From positions 134,339,624 to 134,403,623 of the forward strand of contig OW121851.1 in assembly GCA_933228895.1 (NCBI GenBank): a stretch of DNA of 64,000 nt. Reading direction: 5' to 3'. A program made the position numbers and the translations under genes. Positions 21,227 through 33,040 of this stretch are shown here, in pieces. Below the pieces are notes generated by a model. It was not told the origin of the DNA. It saw nothing but the letters and a program-made list of their open reading frames with translations, and searched no databases. The stretch is from Platycnemis pennipes. Lineage: Eukaryota; Arthropoda; Insecta; Odonata; Platycnemididae. Within the stretch, counting starts at the first letter, position 1. Each line of letters opens with the position of its first letter.

Positions 21227-22329
21227 TGAAAAAATGTATCGAGCAATGCGAGCGATATATCGCATCGTCGCTTTTCGATTCTCTCTTTCATGGTAATAGT
21301 ATTTTATTATAATAACTTTATGTTTTCCATGTAGGGTAATGCGATCGCATCAGTTACCTACTTCCTGCTTTTGATGCTGAAGTGGGACGCGGTCATGTTT
21401 TTTCCACAGTCCCTGGATTTTTATTCTTCGAGGCAAGCTTCGCATGGTGGGGCTCACGGTCGCCCACGGTCATGCACGCGTCTATTGAAGCGATCTTTAA
21501 ATTCGTGTCACAAGAAAGCGCATTCGAGCGTCGGAATGTGAACACGGCTTTTGCGACCGTTGAAATTAAGTCCTCAATCAGGCCGAATGCGAGACGAGAG
21601 CTTAGGGTATCACTTCCTCTCATCTTCTTCAATAAAAAAAAAAAATCATTTTCCAAATTTGAAATTTTTTACCTGATGTACTTCTATAAATCTCGACTAT
21701 ATTTACCGATCATTCGATTCATTGGTGGGTTTGATGACTTCCACCATTCGCGATTCAATCAAAGGCCGGCCTTCTTCTTGGCGATCGTCAACCGACATGC
21801 GCTCAAATGTGACATGTGCTATGTCCATTACGGAAGAAGCCGTTTGATTTGATCCCATCTTAAAGATGTGTGGAATGGTTCTGAGCTTTCAAGGGGTAAT
21901 TACTGATGTGATCAGCGTAGTTGCCCCTTCAACTTGCGTTTTTCAAAGTGGTTTAGATAGCTATGGGTGTAACTACTGTAAGAGCATTTCATGCTTCAAC
22001 AGAAAGATCTCTTTGCTTCACGGCCTTTAAACGCTCCTGTTAGAAGACGTGAGGGATGCCGCTGCTTCTTTTCCGTCAAGAATGCGTTTTATATCGCTGG
22101 ATTAATATGTGATTGAGTCAGTTGAATTTTTATTTAAGAAGATAGTCTCTTTATGTATAAAATGGAGCAATACGGTAGTTCGCCGTTAATGTTAGTTCTA
22201 CTTGACTATTCTTTAGTTAAATGATGCAGTACCTGTCAGCATAAGCTATAAAGTGCTTTTATTAGTGTTCAGCTTTTAATGCACTTGTGTGGCATGTACA
22301 CGTGCGAGGCATGGACGATGACAACTGCA
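21227..22329. other. Unassigned spacer
   Basis: Open frames 21382-21852 (plus) and 21393-21656 (minus) overlap and have no recognisable domain. No repeat is identified. Confidence 0.35.
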
Positions 22330-22612
22330 AGAAGAAAAGGGTGGAAATATTCGAAATATAGTGCTATAGAAGAAGTATAAAGATTAAATGTGACACCGAG
22401 TAAATAACAAGGAAGTCCTAAGAAGAGTTGGAGAAGAGAGAAGTCTTCTGAATACCCTAAGAAGGAGGGATTACTTAATCGGCCATATCTTAATACACGA
22501 TGGCCTGATGAAGACAGTCGTTCGGTCGTTGAAGGACAAGTGTACAGGAAGAACGGCAATGGAAGGCCTCGTATGAGATATGTGGAACAGGTCATGAAGG
22601 AGTTGCTTTTGC
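22330..22612 (+). mobile_element. LINE-C (RTE-like) C-terminal fragment
   Basis: With frameshifts it encodes the segment from the RRS/W-type region through EVLRRVGEERSL, LIGHILIHDGLMKTVV and GNGRPRMRYVEQVMKEL, which is the C-terminal region of RTE-like LINEs. It parallels 54431-54620 and 41900-42200. Confidence 0.7.
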
Positions 22613-22799
22613 CAAATCAATTTCCACCTACGCCTCTCTTACCATATCTGCTGCTTTCGTATAAACTCGAATGACAATGATTTATCTCAGGCCATATGCC
22701 ATAAGTTCGTCGTCGCTGGATTTCTTTCCTCTATGTAAGGTTTGTTGCCACTCGCGGCCGCAGGCTATACTGCAGCACGGCGTCAACCTTATCATGTGT

Positions 22800-22930
22800 A
22801 GGATTCAACTCAAAAGCATTCTCGAAATCCACCATTATTTTATCGGAAGGAACGGAATAATAAAGTGTGTTTCGTGATTCCGTTCGGGAAATGCCTCAAG
22901 CGAGCGTCCTCTTTTGAAGCGGAATGCGCT
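22800..22930 (-). mobile_element. Possible degraded RTE-like reverse transcriptase
   Basis: On the minus strand AFRFKRGRSLEA (about 22925-22890) is followed in another frame by IMVDFENAF (about 22838-22812). The spacing of about 25 residues is right for the GFRKGRST and VDFEKAFD motifs of LINE reverse transcriptases. Downstream sequence does not continue the domain. It may be a relic or coincidence. Confidence 0.35.
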
Positions 22931-23227
22931 CTCATATATTCCTCACCGTGAATGGATGTGCAAGCCGGGAAGAAATCAATGTTGCATCCGCTCTGGAAAC
23001 TAACTCATGGGAGGCGACGGTGTTTCCTTAATGCGCCGAGGAGTCTCTCGTTCCCTCCCTTTTCTCTCATTTTCCTTTCTTTCTTCCCTTTTGCGCTCAC
23101 TTACTCGCTTTTGCGCTTATATTCCCCTCCTCCTGCACCGACTACCCCGGGAAGCAGAGGCAGAGGAGGGGAGCGAGCAGCCGAATGCTTTCTTTCTTTC
23201 CCTCTGTTCTCTACAACTGCACAATAC
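22931..23227. other. Pyrimidine-rich spacer
   Basis: CT-rich on the plus strand from 23040 to 23130; overlapping open frames here are low complexity. Confidence 0.4.
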
Positions 23228-23976
23228 CATAGAGTGAGTAAGTATGTTACAGATAGCTCACTGTATAGCGCAAAACTGCAATACGTTCTGGACGTAGTCC
23301 TGGAAGGTTTCCATAGATGGCGTGGTATGAATTTACATTACTCATGTTATTATTGTAGTTTTGTTATTTAATTATAATTGTGCGATATGCCTGTCCCCAA
23401 CGTCAACAATCACATGGATGAGTTAACATGTCTCTTACTATTAAAGTAAACGTATCACAGGACAGGCACGTAGCCAGAAATTTTCTTCGGGGGGTTAAGT
23501 CTTGCGTAACTTGAAACAAATCAGCCTTGCCCATTCGGTGCCAACACGTTACTGATCTCTTCCCTTAATTTTCAGTGCTTGGTATATACTTTTACAGTGC
23601 CCATACTTATCTCTTCTCACTAGTAAACTTCACTGGTAAAATCAGAACAACAAAATTATTGGGAAAGAAATCGGGGGGAGCTGAAGCACCAGAAGCCCCC
23701 ACCCCCCCTGGCTACGTGCCTGTCACAGGAGGAATCCCTTATTGTTTCGTTAAAAACACAATCGTTGCAAGGCGCAGTCGGAGCAGACTACAAAACACCT
23801 CTAGAATATGCCGCTTCGATTAGAAAAACAAAAGCAATGGAAGCGATGTGTATCGTTTGTGACGTAACGCGAAAACTTCTTCCTTCGCCATCTATGGAAA
23901 CCTTCCAGTACTACATCCAAAACGTATAAAAGTTTAGCCCGATGCGTTGAGTCCTATATATTATACTTACTCTATG
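23228..23976. mobile_element. DNA transposon-like element with about 95-bp TIRs
   Basis: The left arm 23228-23322 (starting CATAGAGTGAGTAAGTATGT, ending GGAAGGTTTCCATAGATGGC) and the right arm 23886-23976 are reverse complements with moderate divergence. The interior holds a hAT-type MITE. Flanks read ACAATAC on the left and ATAATAC on the right, a possible 6-of-7 target duplication. No transposase is visible, so it is non-autonomous. Confidence 0.72.
23463..23722. mobile_element. hAT-type MITE, copy 1
   Basis: The 260-bp element begins CAGGCACGTAGCCAG and ends with its reverse complement CTGGCTACGTGCCTG (15-bp TIR). A perfect 8-bp target duplication TCACAGGA flanks it (23455-23462 and 23723-23730). 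Eight-base duplications and CAG-starting TIRs are diagnostic of hAT transposons. It lacks a transposase. A second copy is at 39650-39923. Confidence 0.9.
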
Positions 23977-23997
23977 ATAATACCCAAGCCACTGCGA

Positions 23998-24226
23998 GGG
24001 GATCGGGTTGGTGTGGTGGCTAGAGTACTGGCCTCCCATCCTGGGTTAGAATCTCTGTACGGGTGAATTTTTCATTACTGTACCGGCCCCATTTGAGTGT
24101 CTTTTGCAGAGTATTTCGAGTGCAGTAATCCGCCCGTAGGACGGGACGTTAAGGCTTGGAGCCTTTCGTTAAGAGCAGGCTTATGCGGACTCCGGGTTTC
24201 TCTCCAGCCCTCATTCCGGGCGGCAA
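23998..24226 (+). mobile_element. SINE1 copy
   Basis: It has the tRNA-like head (GTTGGTGTGGTGGCTAGAGT ... GGGTTAGAATC) and the body CGCCCGTAGGACGGGACG, GTTAAGAGCAGGC and CTCCGGGTTTCTCTCC. It is shorter than 37618-37965 in the middle. LINE-B begins directly after. Confidence 0.82.
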
Positions 24227-24872
24227 TATTTGCAAAGGGACGGTATGATATTTATATAAGCGCTACCAATTTATCAAATGAACTAAAATGGGAATCATTG
24301 TCGGACCATAGGTTGACATTCATACTTAATACCTTAACTAAATTCCAAGACAATATTGACGCTGATGACGTTAAAAATATTTTGTGGACTCCAACTTACT
24401 ATGGTAGACTGGACCATAATCATTAAATTAGAGAAAGTGATTGCCGAACTGGCATTCAAAATGTCCTTCTTACCTTGTTCAATTAGAGATATGAATAGCT
24501 GTAAATATTTCCAGTAGCATAAATTCGTGTGTATCAATTGATAGCATTTCTACATATACTTAATACCCTGCGAGCCACCACGAGGGTGGCTCACCAAAAA
24601 TACTCTATTGACATGCAACTAGGATACTGCATGGAAACATGCTGGATAATAGGGTCACATGCAGCTAGATGTTTAGATGCCGGTAGTTTCATGTTGGTGT
24701 AACGACTTTAAGGTAACCCAAGTAACAGCATGTTTTTGCATTCCTGTTTTGCTATTTTATCTTTTATTTAAGTTGTGAATTTTATAGAGTAGAATATAAT
24801 TACCTGCTAATCCTTTTTAAGCATGATATATCGAGCATGTTTGGTGTGAATTCAAGGTATTACTTAGATATA
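24227..24872 (+). mobile_element. LINE-B (old) copy split by a LINE-D tail
   Basis: Coding part 24230-24545: RYDIYISATNLSNELKWE through TYYGRLD, with a stop in the DHNHK region. The 3' UTR resumes at 24676 after an antisense LINE-D insert and ends near 24872 without a clean hairpin or tail. Confidence 0.8.
24548..24675 (-). mobile_element. LINE-D tail insertion
   Basis: Antisense CTACATATACTTAATACCCTG, a shortened hairpin block (GAGCCACCACGAGGGTGGCTC, itself palindromic) and D-type 3' UTR (TGACATGCAACTAGGATACT, GATAATAGGGTCACATGC). It interrupts the LINE-B 3' UTR. Confidence 0.78.
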
Positions 24873-25568
24873 GGATAATAGAGGTACTGAACTTAATCAA
24901 GGGTGGTGACGCGTTCGCTAACGCTCATATCTTGAAAGCTCTTCGTTGTGTACACAGTTCTTAGTGCTGTAGTTGCCGAAGTCAGCTGGGTGTTGAATGA
25001 GAGTCTTCCCCTAGTGCCTCCACTGCTCTCCAGAAACTCCTCGTGTACGAGGTCCCTTGTCACTCTCGATTAAATCCCCTTCCCCCCCTTTATGCATATT
25101 CACGACTGTCCCGACCTCATCACTTCCCCCCTGCACGCGTGAATACGTGCTCCATCCGCCTTCTCACATCCTTTTTAAGGGAAAAGAAAGGATTGTTAAT
25201 TAGTCCGCACGACTTAATTCCCCTTGTCTGTCTCATGCGGGACCTAAGTTCAGGAGGGGAGACTTGGCCAACCTGCGGGAAGATGTTGGCTGGCCCGAGC
25301 CGGGCGGAGAGGAGGTTTTATCTGGCCATGCGATTGACAGCTGTACGAAAAAGGTGATTGCGAAGGCTCCCTGATATTTCGAGAGCGATGATCAGTGTCA
25401 ACCAAGCCGCTATCACTAGATTTAGATCCAGCAAATACTAAGCCATGAGGATGAACAAAGACCTATTGTGTTGTGCAAACCTATCAGGAAAATCTTGCGA
25501 CCAGACTGCTGGGATTGATGAAAATCACAATTGGCATTTGTGATTAGAAGAAAGATGGGTAGTTCTCT
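24873..25568. other. Unassigned spacer
   Basis: The open frame 25043-25357 has no recognisable domain. Confidence 0.35.
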
Positions 25569-25625
25569 TTGTCAAAGCCACCGCAATGGTGTGTCGCCGC
25601 ACACCATTGCAGGGTATCATGCAGA
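25569..25625 (+). mobile_element. LINE 3' hairpin remnant
   Basis: A rearranged end: CAATGGTGTG TCGCCG CACACCATTG forms a perfect 10-bp hairpin, followed by CAGGGTATCATGCAGATG, which is the family tail in sense. The left half is antisense and the right half sense, so this is an inverted junction of two tail pieces. Confidence 0.55.
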
Positions 25626-25648
25626 TGTTATAATATATTATGTAGTAT

Positions 25649-26147
25649 TAATTGCGATTCGTGCCCTACCGTAAATTATTTGGATTGAGAAATCCCGGTT
25701 TACGACAAAATTTAATGTTAATTTTAAGTTAATTTGAAAAATCTCAGCTAAGGCGAAACTACAACGGACTTGCTTCGCGGTAGCACAGGACTCCTTGAGC
25801 TGGAAGCGTAGGAGCCTATAAAACGAATGTTAATACCATTTTCAACGGAGGAGACTTTTCGGACTTATAATTCGTTTGCTAATTTTCATTGGATTATTAA
25901 TGCTTGTTTTCTTGAACTTAGGGACTCTGAAATACAATGATACGTTCAGGAGTCGAATATTCCCTGTCTCGCAACGTAAACTATATATCAGTTACGTCAA
26001 CAACATGGCTCCGCAGTCCCGCCATTTTTGATTTTTTTTAATGAACTGAAAATTAACATTCAATTCTCTGGTAAACTGGAATTTCTCAATCCAAAACTTT
26101 TTGCGTAAAATTAATACATTTATTGTGTAGGGCATGAGTCGCAATTG
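25649..26147. mobile_element. Foldback/TIR element of about 500 bp
   Basis: The left arm (AATTGCGATTCGTGCCCTAC ... TTGGATTGAGAAATCCCGG ... TTAATGTTAATTTTAAG) is the imperfect reverse complement of the right arm up to GGGCATGAGTCGCAATT. Arms are about 90-110 bp. The interior has no ORF. Confidence 0.65.
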
Positions 26148-26334
26148 ATGAATTCTGTTTTTTTTTTAATGTAGGAAGCTCTCCATTATGAGCACTAACA
26201 TAGCTTGCGCACATTATGTAATTATGTGGAAAATTTTTCTTAATTTTCCCCCTTTGTGCAAAAACGTAGTTCTGGTGATGCACCACTCTTTCGAATCCTT
26301 TTGGGGAAGATGTTACTATTATAAACAAAACCCC

Positions 26335-26425
26335 GATGTTCCTCCTTTTCTCCATTGTGAGCGTTGGCAGTTGAAGCAATCACAATACATATAATCACAG
26401 ACTAATCAGTGCCCACAGTGTGCTT
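26335..26425 (-). repeat. Repeat H end fragment
   Basis: TTCCTCCTTTTCTCCATTGT, GAAGCAATCACAATA and ATAATCACAGACTAATCA recur at 45758-45836, the outer part of repeat H. It is listed as minus because that copy is antisense to 28668-29360. Confidence 0.5.
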
Positions 26426-26526
26426 TGGAACGTCGACGTAACGACATGACCAGGATTGAGCTGCCGACCGCGGTATTCAGGTCGTTCAATTGCCGTCCTG
26501 AGGGGCGATAATGTAAAGTCCAAATA

Positions 26527-26603
26527 CATTCGGCTCAATTGGAGAGCTGTGGCTCACCGGGGAGAACAATTCGCGACCCTTCGGTCACCGCCGGAAACTT
26601 GAA
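26527..26603 (+). repeat. 75-bp block shared with the small ORF at 15326
   Basis: ATTCGGCTCAATTGGAGAGC, TGTGGCTCACCGGGGAGAAC and ATTCGCGACCC recur at 15388-15465 with about one change in five. No open frame equivalent to the one at 15326 exists here. Confidence 0.65.
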
Positions 26604-27814
26604 AGGGTTAATTATTAGCTAGGATTACATGCGTTCTCATCCTGTATTCCGCGCAAAAGAGATCAAACATGTCGTCTGCTATAATTGCCTCTACGACAGC
26701 CGTCGTCCACGATGGCAGTGCTCGCTCGCCAGCCAATGTGTGGCGACTGATTATGAACTATTTGATCCACAAAATGATCCGACTCCGGTGCCGTGACCCG
26801 GGGCGTCCGTCGCGCCATCTAGGGAGCATTTATTGTTCTACAAACTATGACGTTTATTCCATTTATGGGGTTATGACGTTGAAATCTCGAAAATTCGACT
26901 TTTCTGAATCACGGTACTCTAATGATCGCCTGTTCGATTCCCGCCTAGCGTTTTCGTCTCAAGAGCAAGCTGGGTTTGACAATGCTATGTAACGTTAGCT
27001 ATAATAGAGCAAATTCTAATTTTACTTCTCTAAATATGTTCGTACATGAATGAGTTGGCAAGTGTGGAAAGTTAGGTGTGGGAAAATCTCTCTCTCCCTT
27101 GTTCTTCCTGCCTCCCTTTTTGCTGTGCTAATTGCTCTTATACCCCCTTATGTATAACTTTATCTTCGTGCTTCAGTCGTCTCAGACCTTCGCTGCGATT
27201 GAAGTTTAAGACCGCCATGAGTCGTGAGAGAATGCCGCGAAAGAAGAAAACGAAAAAATATAAGAGATTGCTACAATTGATGGAATGAGAGGGGTTAAAG
27301 AGGGGTTCCGGGGGAGGGCGTGGGAACGGAGGGAAAGTAGTCCTGACGCTTTATTTCATTTTTTTCCAGCACTGGAGGATAAAAAAAAACACGCACGTCC
27401 GACCCACCATTCTCATGGTCCGTGACTCCTTCCTTTTGTCCCGTTGTCCGTCGCGGATTAACTGCTCGGAATTTATATTTATGGCCTTCCGTATTTTAAT
27501 CGAGTGTTCTTTGCATGTAATCAGTGTGGGAATTAACTCGTGGGGGGAAATGTCTTTTCCCACCTCCTGGGACGAGGAGGGCTATTTGTTCCATTCCTGA
27601 ATAGGCCATTCTGCGACTTCCCGTGCCAACCCGAGCGTTTCGGCGCCGCCGAAAATTAACGCAGTGTGGAGCCGTGCGTTTTCACAGTGGGAATGAAATC
27701 TCTCAAGAAATGAACATTTGAAACTTCCCTGTTGTCCTATTACCCCCACTAGAGCATTGAGTGTAGGACTAAATTCAGGGCCAATTTGTTTTCCAGTAGC
27801 GTTGGAAACCTTTT
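26604..27814. other. Unassigned spacer
   Basis: Frames at 26669-26992, 27076-27288 and 27415-27600 lack domains and overlap antisense frames. No RNA gene seen. Confidence 0.35.
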
Positions 27815-28655
27815 CATCAACGCAATAGTTTGCGAGCCACCTCGAGGGTGTGTGGCAGGGGGTGAAGATCTATATCTACATCTACATAATACCCTACAAG
27901 CCACCATAATGGTGTGTGGCAGGGGGTGAATTCTCACCAAACATGCACTACATAACATGCATAAAAAAGGATTAGTATTTGTATATTCTTCTAAACTACA
28001 GATTTAAAAAAGGTAAAAATAGCTAAGCAAGCATGCAAAAACATTCCGTTAGTTGCGTTAGCTTCAAGTCCTTATACCAACATGCAGCTACCAATGTTAT
28101 CCATTGCTACACTCGTAATGGATATATTTACCGTTATTCATATCCCTAATTGTACGAGGGAAAAAGGACATTTTGAATCTGTCAGTTCGGCGATCAATTT
28201 CTCTAATTTTGAGATTGTGGTCCAGTCTACCATAGTAAGTTGGGGTCCGCAAAATATTTTGAACATCATCACTGAAAATATGGTCTTGGAATTTGTTCAA
28301 GAGATTAAGTATAAATTTCTACCTACGATCTGACAATGATTCCCAATTAAATTCATTTAATAGACTGGTTGGGCTAATATAGTTATTGTACCGACCGTTT
28401 ACAAATGTTGCCGATCTCTAAACATGCACTAGTGACATGCAACCAAGAACTACTTTTTCCTGGAAACATGTTAAGCATGAGAGTTACGTGCAACTAGATG
28501 GTCTGTGTCTACATTGTAATGAAGTGATTACTGGTTAGAAAGATTTTCACTAATTATATTTACCTGTATTTCCCCCGCATACATAGGTTAGCAATATTAA
28601 AACATGATCATGCACAACAGACTACCTGGCATCTATCTCTTTAAAAATTGTACGG
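27815..28655 (-). mobile_element. LINE-D 3' UTR split by LINE-B
   Basis: The antisense hairpin block at 27815-27870 and the D-type UTR at 28418-28655 (AAACATGCACTAGTGACATG, CATGCACAACAGACTACC) join into one LINE-D end once the LINE-B insert is removed. Confidence 0.75.
27872..28417 (-). mobile_element. LINE-B (old) inserted in LINE-D
   Basis: It carries a (CATCTA)n tail, hairpin block, 3' UTR and C-terminal codons (NKFQDHIFSDDVQNILRTPT through FFPRTIRDMNNGKYI, ending ECSNG). It starts at the RSATF codons near 28417. GATCT occurs at both junctions and may be a target duplication. Confidence 0.85.
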
Positions 28656-28667
28656 CGGCTTAAAAAA

Positions 28668-29360
28668 ACAAGACGTCATCGCATGACGTCACGGCACGGT
28701 ATCTCAATGGGCGTTGTTTTTCTCTCGTAAGTGGATCTAGGTTGTGTGATGAATACTTGGCGAAAACGCATGTATTTATCTCATTTGTTTAATGCAATGA
28801 ACACCGAATGTATTCAGATTTTTTTATTTTAGTGATATGGATCGTTACGATCGAATCGTCCATAAACGATGCAACACCTGCCCTGTTTGTTTTCACTCCA
28901 AAAATCTCTGCTATTAGAAAGAAATGGCTGTTATTGTAAGGATACCAACATAAGGAAGTCAACCGAAGGCAAATTGTCGGAGTGTGCTTTTTTAAATCCT
29001 TTTTCGGCCATTATTTCGATCAAGTTACTCCTAAATCCTCCAAAGAATATATTCGCTTCGTTTTCTTCTAAAATAAACATCTGTTTCCGTAGCAATATGT
29101 AATCTATACCGTGTAATGACGTCAGAAGTCGTTTCAGGTCACGTGACTTCCGTCAATTTTCGGTTATATTTTAAATTGCATTTAATAATCTTTGTGGTTG
29201 GCCTAGGAATTTGTTGCTTATATGTCTGAATTTGTGAGAAAATGTCTCATCAAATACTTCATTAATATACGAGAAACGAATTTCATGCAAATGGCGACCG
29301 ATTTTGTTACCTCGATACGTTTCCACTCTCGGCTGGAAGCCTCGATAACGAGATATCACT
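28668..29360 (+). repeat. Dispersed repeat H, copy 1
   Basis: The region aligns with the reverse complement of 45740-46440. Shared blocks include AATACTTGGCGAAAA, TGTATTTATCTCATTTG, TCAGGTCACGTGACTT and TAATAATCTTTGTGGTTG. A perfect GACGTCAT-CGC-ATGACGTC hairpin lies at about 28672-28690. No ORF is conserved between copies; identity of the family is unknown. Confidence 0.65.
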
Positions 29361-30454
29361 CCGTTTAATCGTTTCGCACAGTAGGATTTTCGCTCCGGTC
29401 TTAATTAATTAATCGCGGTTACTCGTCGAATTTTTACTCGTTCCAAAATCCTGTTCCTTTTCTCGCTTCTGCTAATCCATTTCAATGGCTTCCATGCGTG
29501 AATGCCTGAAGGAAGTAGCATTCTTGACTTAATTAGCCCTAATCCATCCTTCTGACTGTGGAAATTATGCCTCGGGGTAACGGCTATCCCATCAATTAAG
29601 TAGATTTGAGTTCTCTGTCGGCATATTTATCTCTTTGATCTGCGGGCTGGCGTCAGCATATCTTCGCTCCTGAAAAATACCTGGCCTATGAATCCTCATC
29701 CGTCATCTCTTTTGAATGCATATAGGACTACTGAAATTATATTCTGAAAAACATATATATAATCATTATTTTAGTTGAAATATTTATAGTAAATATATTG
29801 TTACAGTTGTTATTTGAGTGACAGAAAAAATTGAGAATCACATGAATAATAATGAAGTACCACTGTAAGTATAAATATTCTGTACACAAACAGAAAAAAT
29901 TTCAATATGGGCAAGAGATACATGTATGAAATATAGTTCACTTTATTTGTGGCCGTCATATTGATTTCTGAAAAACTAAATATTAAAAATATATATTCTG
30001 GTGAATGAAATTGGCGCTGTCAAGGCGAAAAATTCATAATCAGGTACGTTTACAGGTGGATGCGTCAGCACATCCACTGCTAAAAGATAACTGCTACCCT
30101 CGGATGGACGTATAACCTGTTATCCACACATGTGGACAAGGGGACCGAAGAGGGTAAGTATACTGGAAGGCCGGAATACATGACATCTACGACTGCAAAC
30201 ATATTTGACAGAGGGTGACGCCACACCAAGCATCCACCACTTTGCACACTACTGTCGTTAGTGACCGTGAGAACAGTCATATGTTGAAGTTAAATGTGTC
30301 CTATTAGGAAGTATACAAGCTTCATTAGCGAAATAGCTTCCTTTTCTTTACTCCAATTTGACTTTATTTCAAACCAGCATCCTTCTCAGGCCAGAAAGAG
30401 TATAAATGTATTGAAATATTTGTTGCTACACCCCATGTATGGAGAAAGATGTAA
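29361..30454. other. Unassigned AT-rich spacer
   Basis: No gene. Frames at 30080-30280 and 30294-30524 have no domain; the latter runs into LINE-B. Confidence 0.35.
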
Positions 30455-31092
30455 TTTCCCTTGTAACACCTCATTTGGAATATGCTGCCAGTGTATGGGA
30501 TCCCTACGAAATCGGTCTAAATAATGAACTTGAACATGTGCAGCGAAGATCGTCAAGATATGTAAAGGGACGGTACGGTAATTATATTAGCGTAACCCGT
30601 CTATTAATTCAATTAAAGTGGGAATCGTTGTCAGATCGCAGGTTGTAATTTTGACTTAATCTCTTAAACAAATTCCAAGGCAATATTTTCAGTGATGATG
30701 TTAAAAATATTTTGCGAACCCCAACTTACTATGGTAGACTGGACCATAATCACAAAATTAGAGAAATTGATTGCCGAACTGACGTATTCAAAATGTCCTT
30801 TTTTCTCGTACAATTAGGAATATGAATAACGGTAAATATATACAATACGAGTGTAGCAATGGATAGCATAGGTAGCTGCATGTTGGTATGAGGATTTTAA
30901 GCTAACCCAACTAACAGCATGTCTTTGCATGCTTGCTTTGCTATTTTTATCTTTTTTAAATAGTGAAGTTTAGACTGGTATATCAGTACTAATCCTTTTT
31001 TTATGCATGTTATGTAGTGCATGTTTGGTGAGAATTCAACCCCTGCCACACTCCTATGTGGTGGATTGCAAGGTATTATGTACATGTAGATG
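30455..31092 (+). mobile_element. LINE-B (old), 5'-truncated
   Basis: Coding from PHLEYAASVWDPYEIGLNNE onward, with a frame break at the DRRL motif (30640-30650) and another at FFSRTI. The 3' UTR, hairpin block (one base changed) and GTACATGTAGATG tail follow. Confidence 0.85.
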
Positions 31093-31587
31093 AAAGAATA
31101 AAGAGAAAAAAGTGGACATGTTTTTTTCTTTTACAATCTGTTACAGACATGCAAAGGAGAGCAAAAGCTACCTTTCTTATCGTAATTATTTAGCATTCCA
31201 GTTGACTTGGATCAATATGTTTTCACTGTTTCTTTCTTGATGCTGATGGTAGTGACTTTTAAAAAGCGGGTTGGTATGGTTCTGTTATCTGTTTTGAAAG
31301 TGTTACAAATAGTTTTAGCAGGAATCCAATTTGAATAGCCGAATTATTCGTTCTTAATTTTAATTTTTTGTAATCTTTTAAGTGTTAAATTCGATTCAAT
31401 TGAAAATTTCGTTGACAATGAGAAAGCCTTCGTTCAAGACTTCTCAATTCCTCCCTCCTCTTGCTCCCTTACACAAATCATCTTGGCGAACTACCTTGTT
31501 TAACTGTGTCAAACAGAGGAAATGGTGCAAAGGGATTCCTTCCGTAGGCTTCCGCGGGTTGATTGAAGTGAAGATGCAGGTCTATGC
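31093..31587. other. Unassigned spacer
   Basis: No gene or repeat recognised. Confidence 0.35.
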
Positions 31588-32020
31588 AGGCAGCATAGCG
31601 AAGGGATAGGTAGGGGAAATATTTTAGAGTAGTCTGTAGTGCATGATGCATGTATTAATCCCTTAAATACTATAGATACAAACTAACAATCTTGTTGCAT
31701 AAGACCCCATAGTTGCTTCTTTGCATGTCGGTAGTGCATGCTTGGTGATATTCACCCCCTGCCACACACCCTCGCGGTGGCTTGCAGGGTATCTACATCT
31801 ACATAATACCCTGCAAGCCACCATAAGGTGTGTGGCAGGGGGTGAACTCTCACCAAACATGCACTACATATCATGAATAAAAAAAAGGATCAGTACTTTT
31901 ATAGGTACTGTTCAAAACTACGCTATTTAAAAAAAGATAAAAATAGCAAAACATACATGCAAAAACATGCCGTTAGTTGGGTTAGCTATAAGTCCTTATC
32001 ATGCAGCTACCAATATTATC

Positions 32021-32931
32021 TGTGTGATACATGGCAGTTAGAATTAAACTTTAAGAAATGTCTTGTAATGAATTTTTGGAAAAAGAATAGCTCTCCTCCT
32101 ACCACCTACAAAATAAGTAATAATGAATTAACAAACGTGGAATCCATTAAATATCTTGGAATAAGACTGACAAATGATCTTTCCTGGGGTAAACACATTC
32201 GTGAAATAATGGGTCAAGCGAATCGCAAATTGGGTTTCATTAAAAGAGTATTGGGTAAATGTGACGATCATGTACGAGAAATCAGCTACTTTTCCCTTGT
32301 TAGACCTCATTTGGAATATGCTGCCAGTGTATGGGATCCCTACGAAATCGGTCTAAGTAATGAACTTGAACGTGTGCAGCGAAGATCGGCAAGATTTGTA
32401 AAGGGACGATACGATAATTATATTAGCGTAACCAGTCTATTAAATGAATTGAAATGGGAATCATTGTCAGATCGCAGGTTGAAATTTAGACTTAATCTCT
32501 TCCACAAATTCCAAGGCAATATTTTCAGTGATGACGTTAAGAATATTTTACGAACCCCAACTTACTATGGCAGACTGGACCATAATCATAAAGTTAGAGA
32601 AATTGATTGCCGAACTGACCGATTCAAAATGTCCTTTTTCCCTCGCACAATTAGAGATGCGAATAACGGTAAATATGTCCTATCGGAGAGTAGCAATGAA
32701 TAGCATTGGTAGCTGCATGTTGGTATGAGTACTTAAAGCTAACCCTACTAACAGAATGTTTTTGCATGTTTTCTTTGCAATTTCTATCTTTTTTAAATAG
32801 TGTAGTTCTGACTACTATATTAATACTATTCCTTTTTTATGCATGATATGTAGTGCATGTTTGGTGAGCAATCACCCCCTGCCACACACCCTTGTGGTGG
32901 CTTGCAGGGTATTATGTAGATGTAGATGTAG
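32021..32931 (+). mobile_element. LINE-B (young) inserted in the old LINE-B 3' UTR
   Basis: It begins at GTGTGATACATGGCAG, just after the RT palm motif, and encodes an undamaged C-terminal frame to the SESSNE stop at 32703, followed by 3' UTR, hairpin and (GTAGAT)n tail. ATTATC is duplicated at 32015-32020 and 32932-32937. A longer open frame starting at 31873 is an accident of the host 3' UTR reading through the junction. Confidence 0.9.
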
Positions 32932-33040
32932 ATTATCCATTGCTACACTCGTACTGGATATATTTACCGTTATTCATATCCCTAATAGTACGAGGAAAAA
33001 AGGACATTTTGAATCTGTCAGTTCGGCAATCTATTTCTGT

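Noticed and set aside
21382..21852. 156-codon open frame as a gene
   Set aside because: No domain, overlapped by an antisense frame, and no splice or promoter context that I can defend.
23575..23823. 82-codon frame across the hAT MITE
   Set aside because: It runs through the MITE TIR and its target duplication, so it is composite.
28672..28690. GACGTCAT hairpin as a CRE-type promoter element
   Set aside because: It is inside repeat H, no gene follows, and the counterpart in the other H copies is not conserved.
31873..32703. 276-codon open frame taken as one protein
   Set aside because: Its first 50 codons are antisense 3' UTR of the old LINE-B host; the true LINE-B part begins at 32021, after the ATTATC junction.
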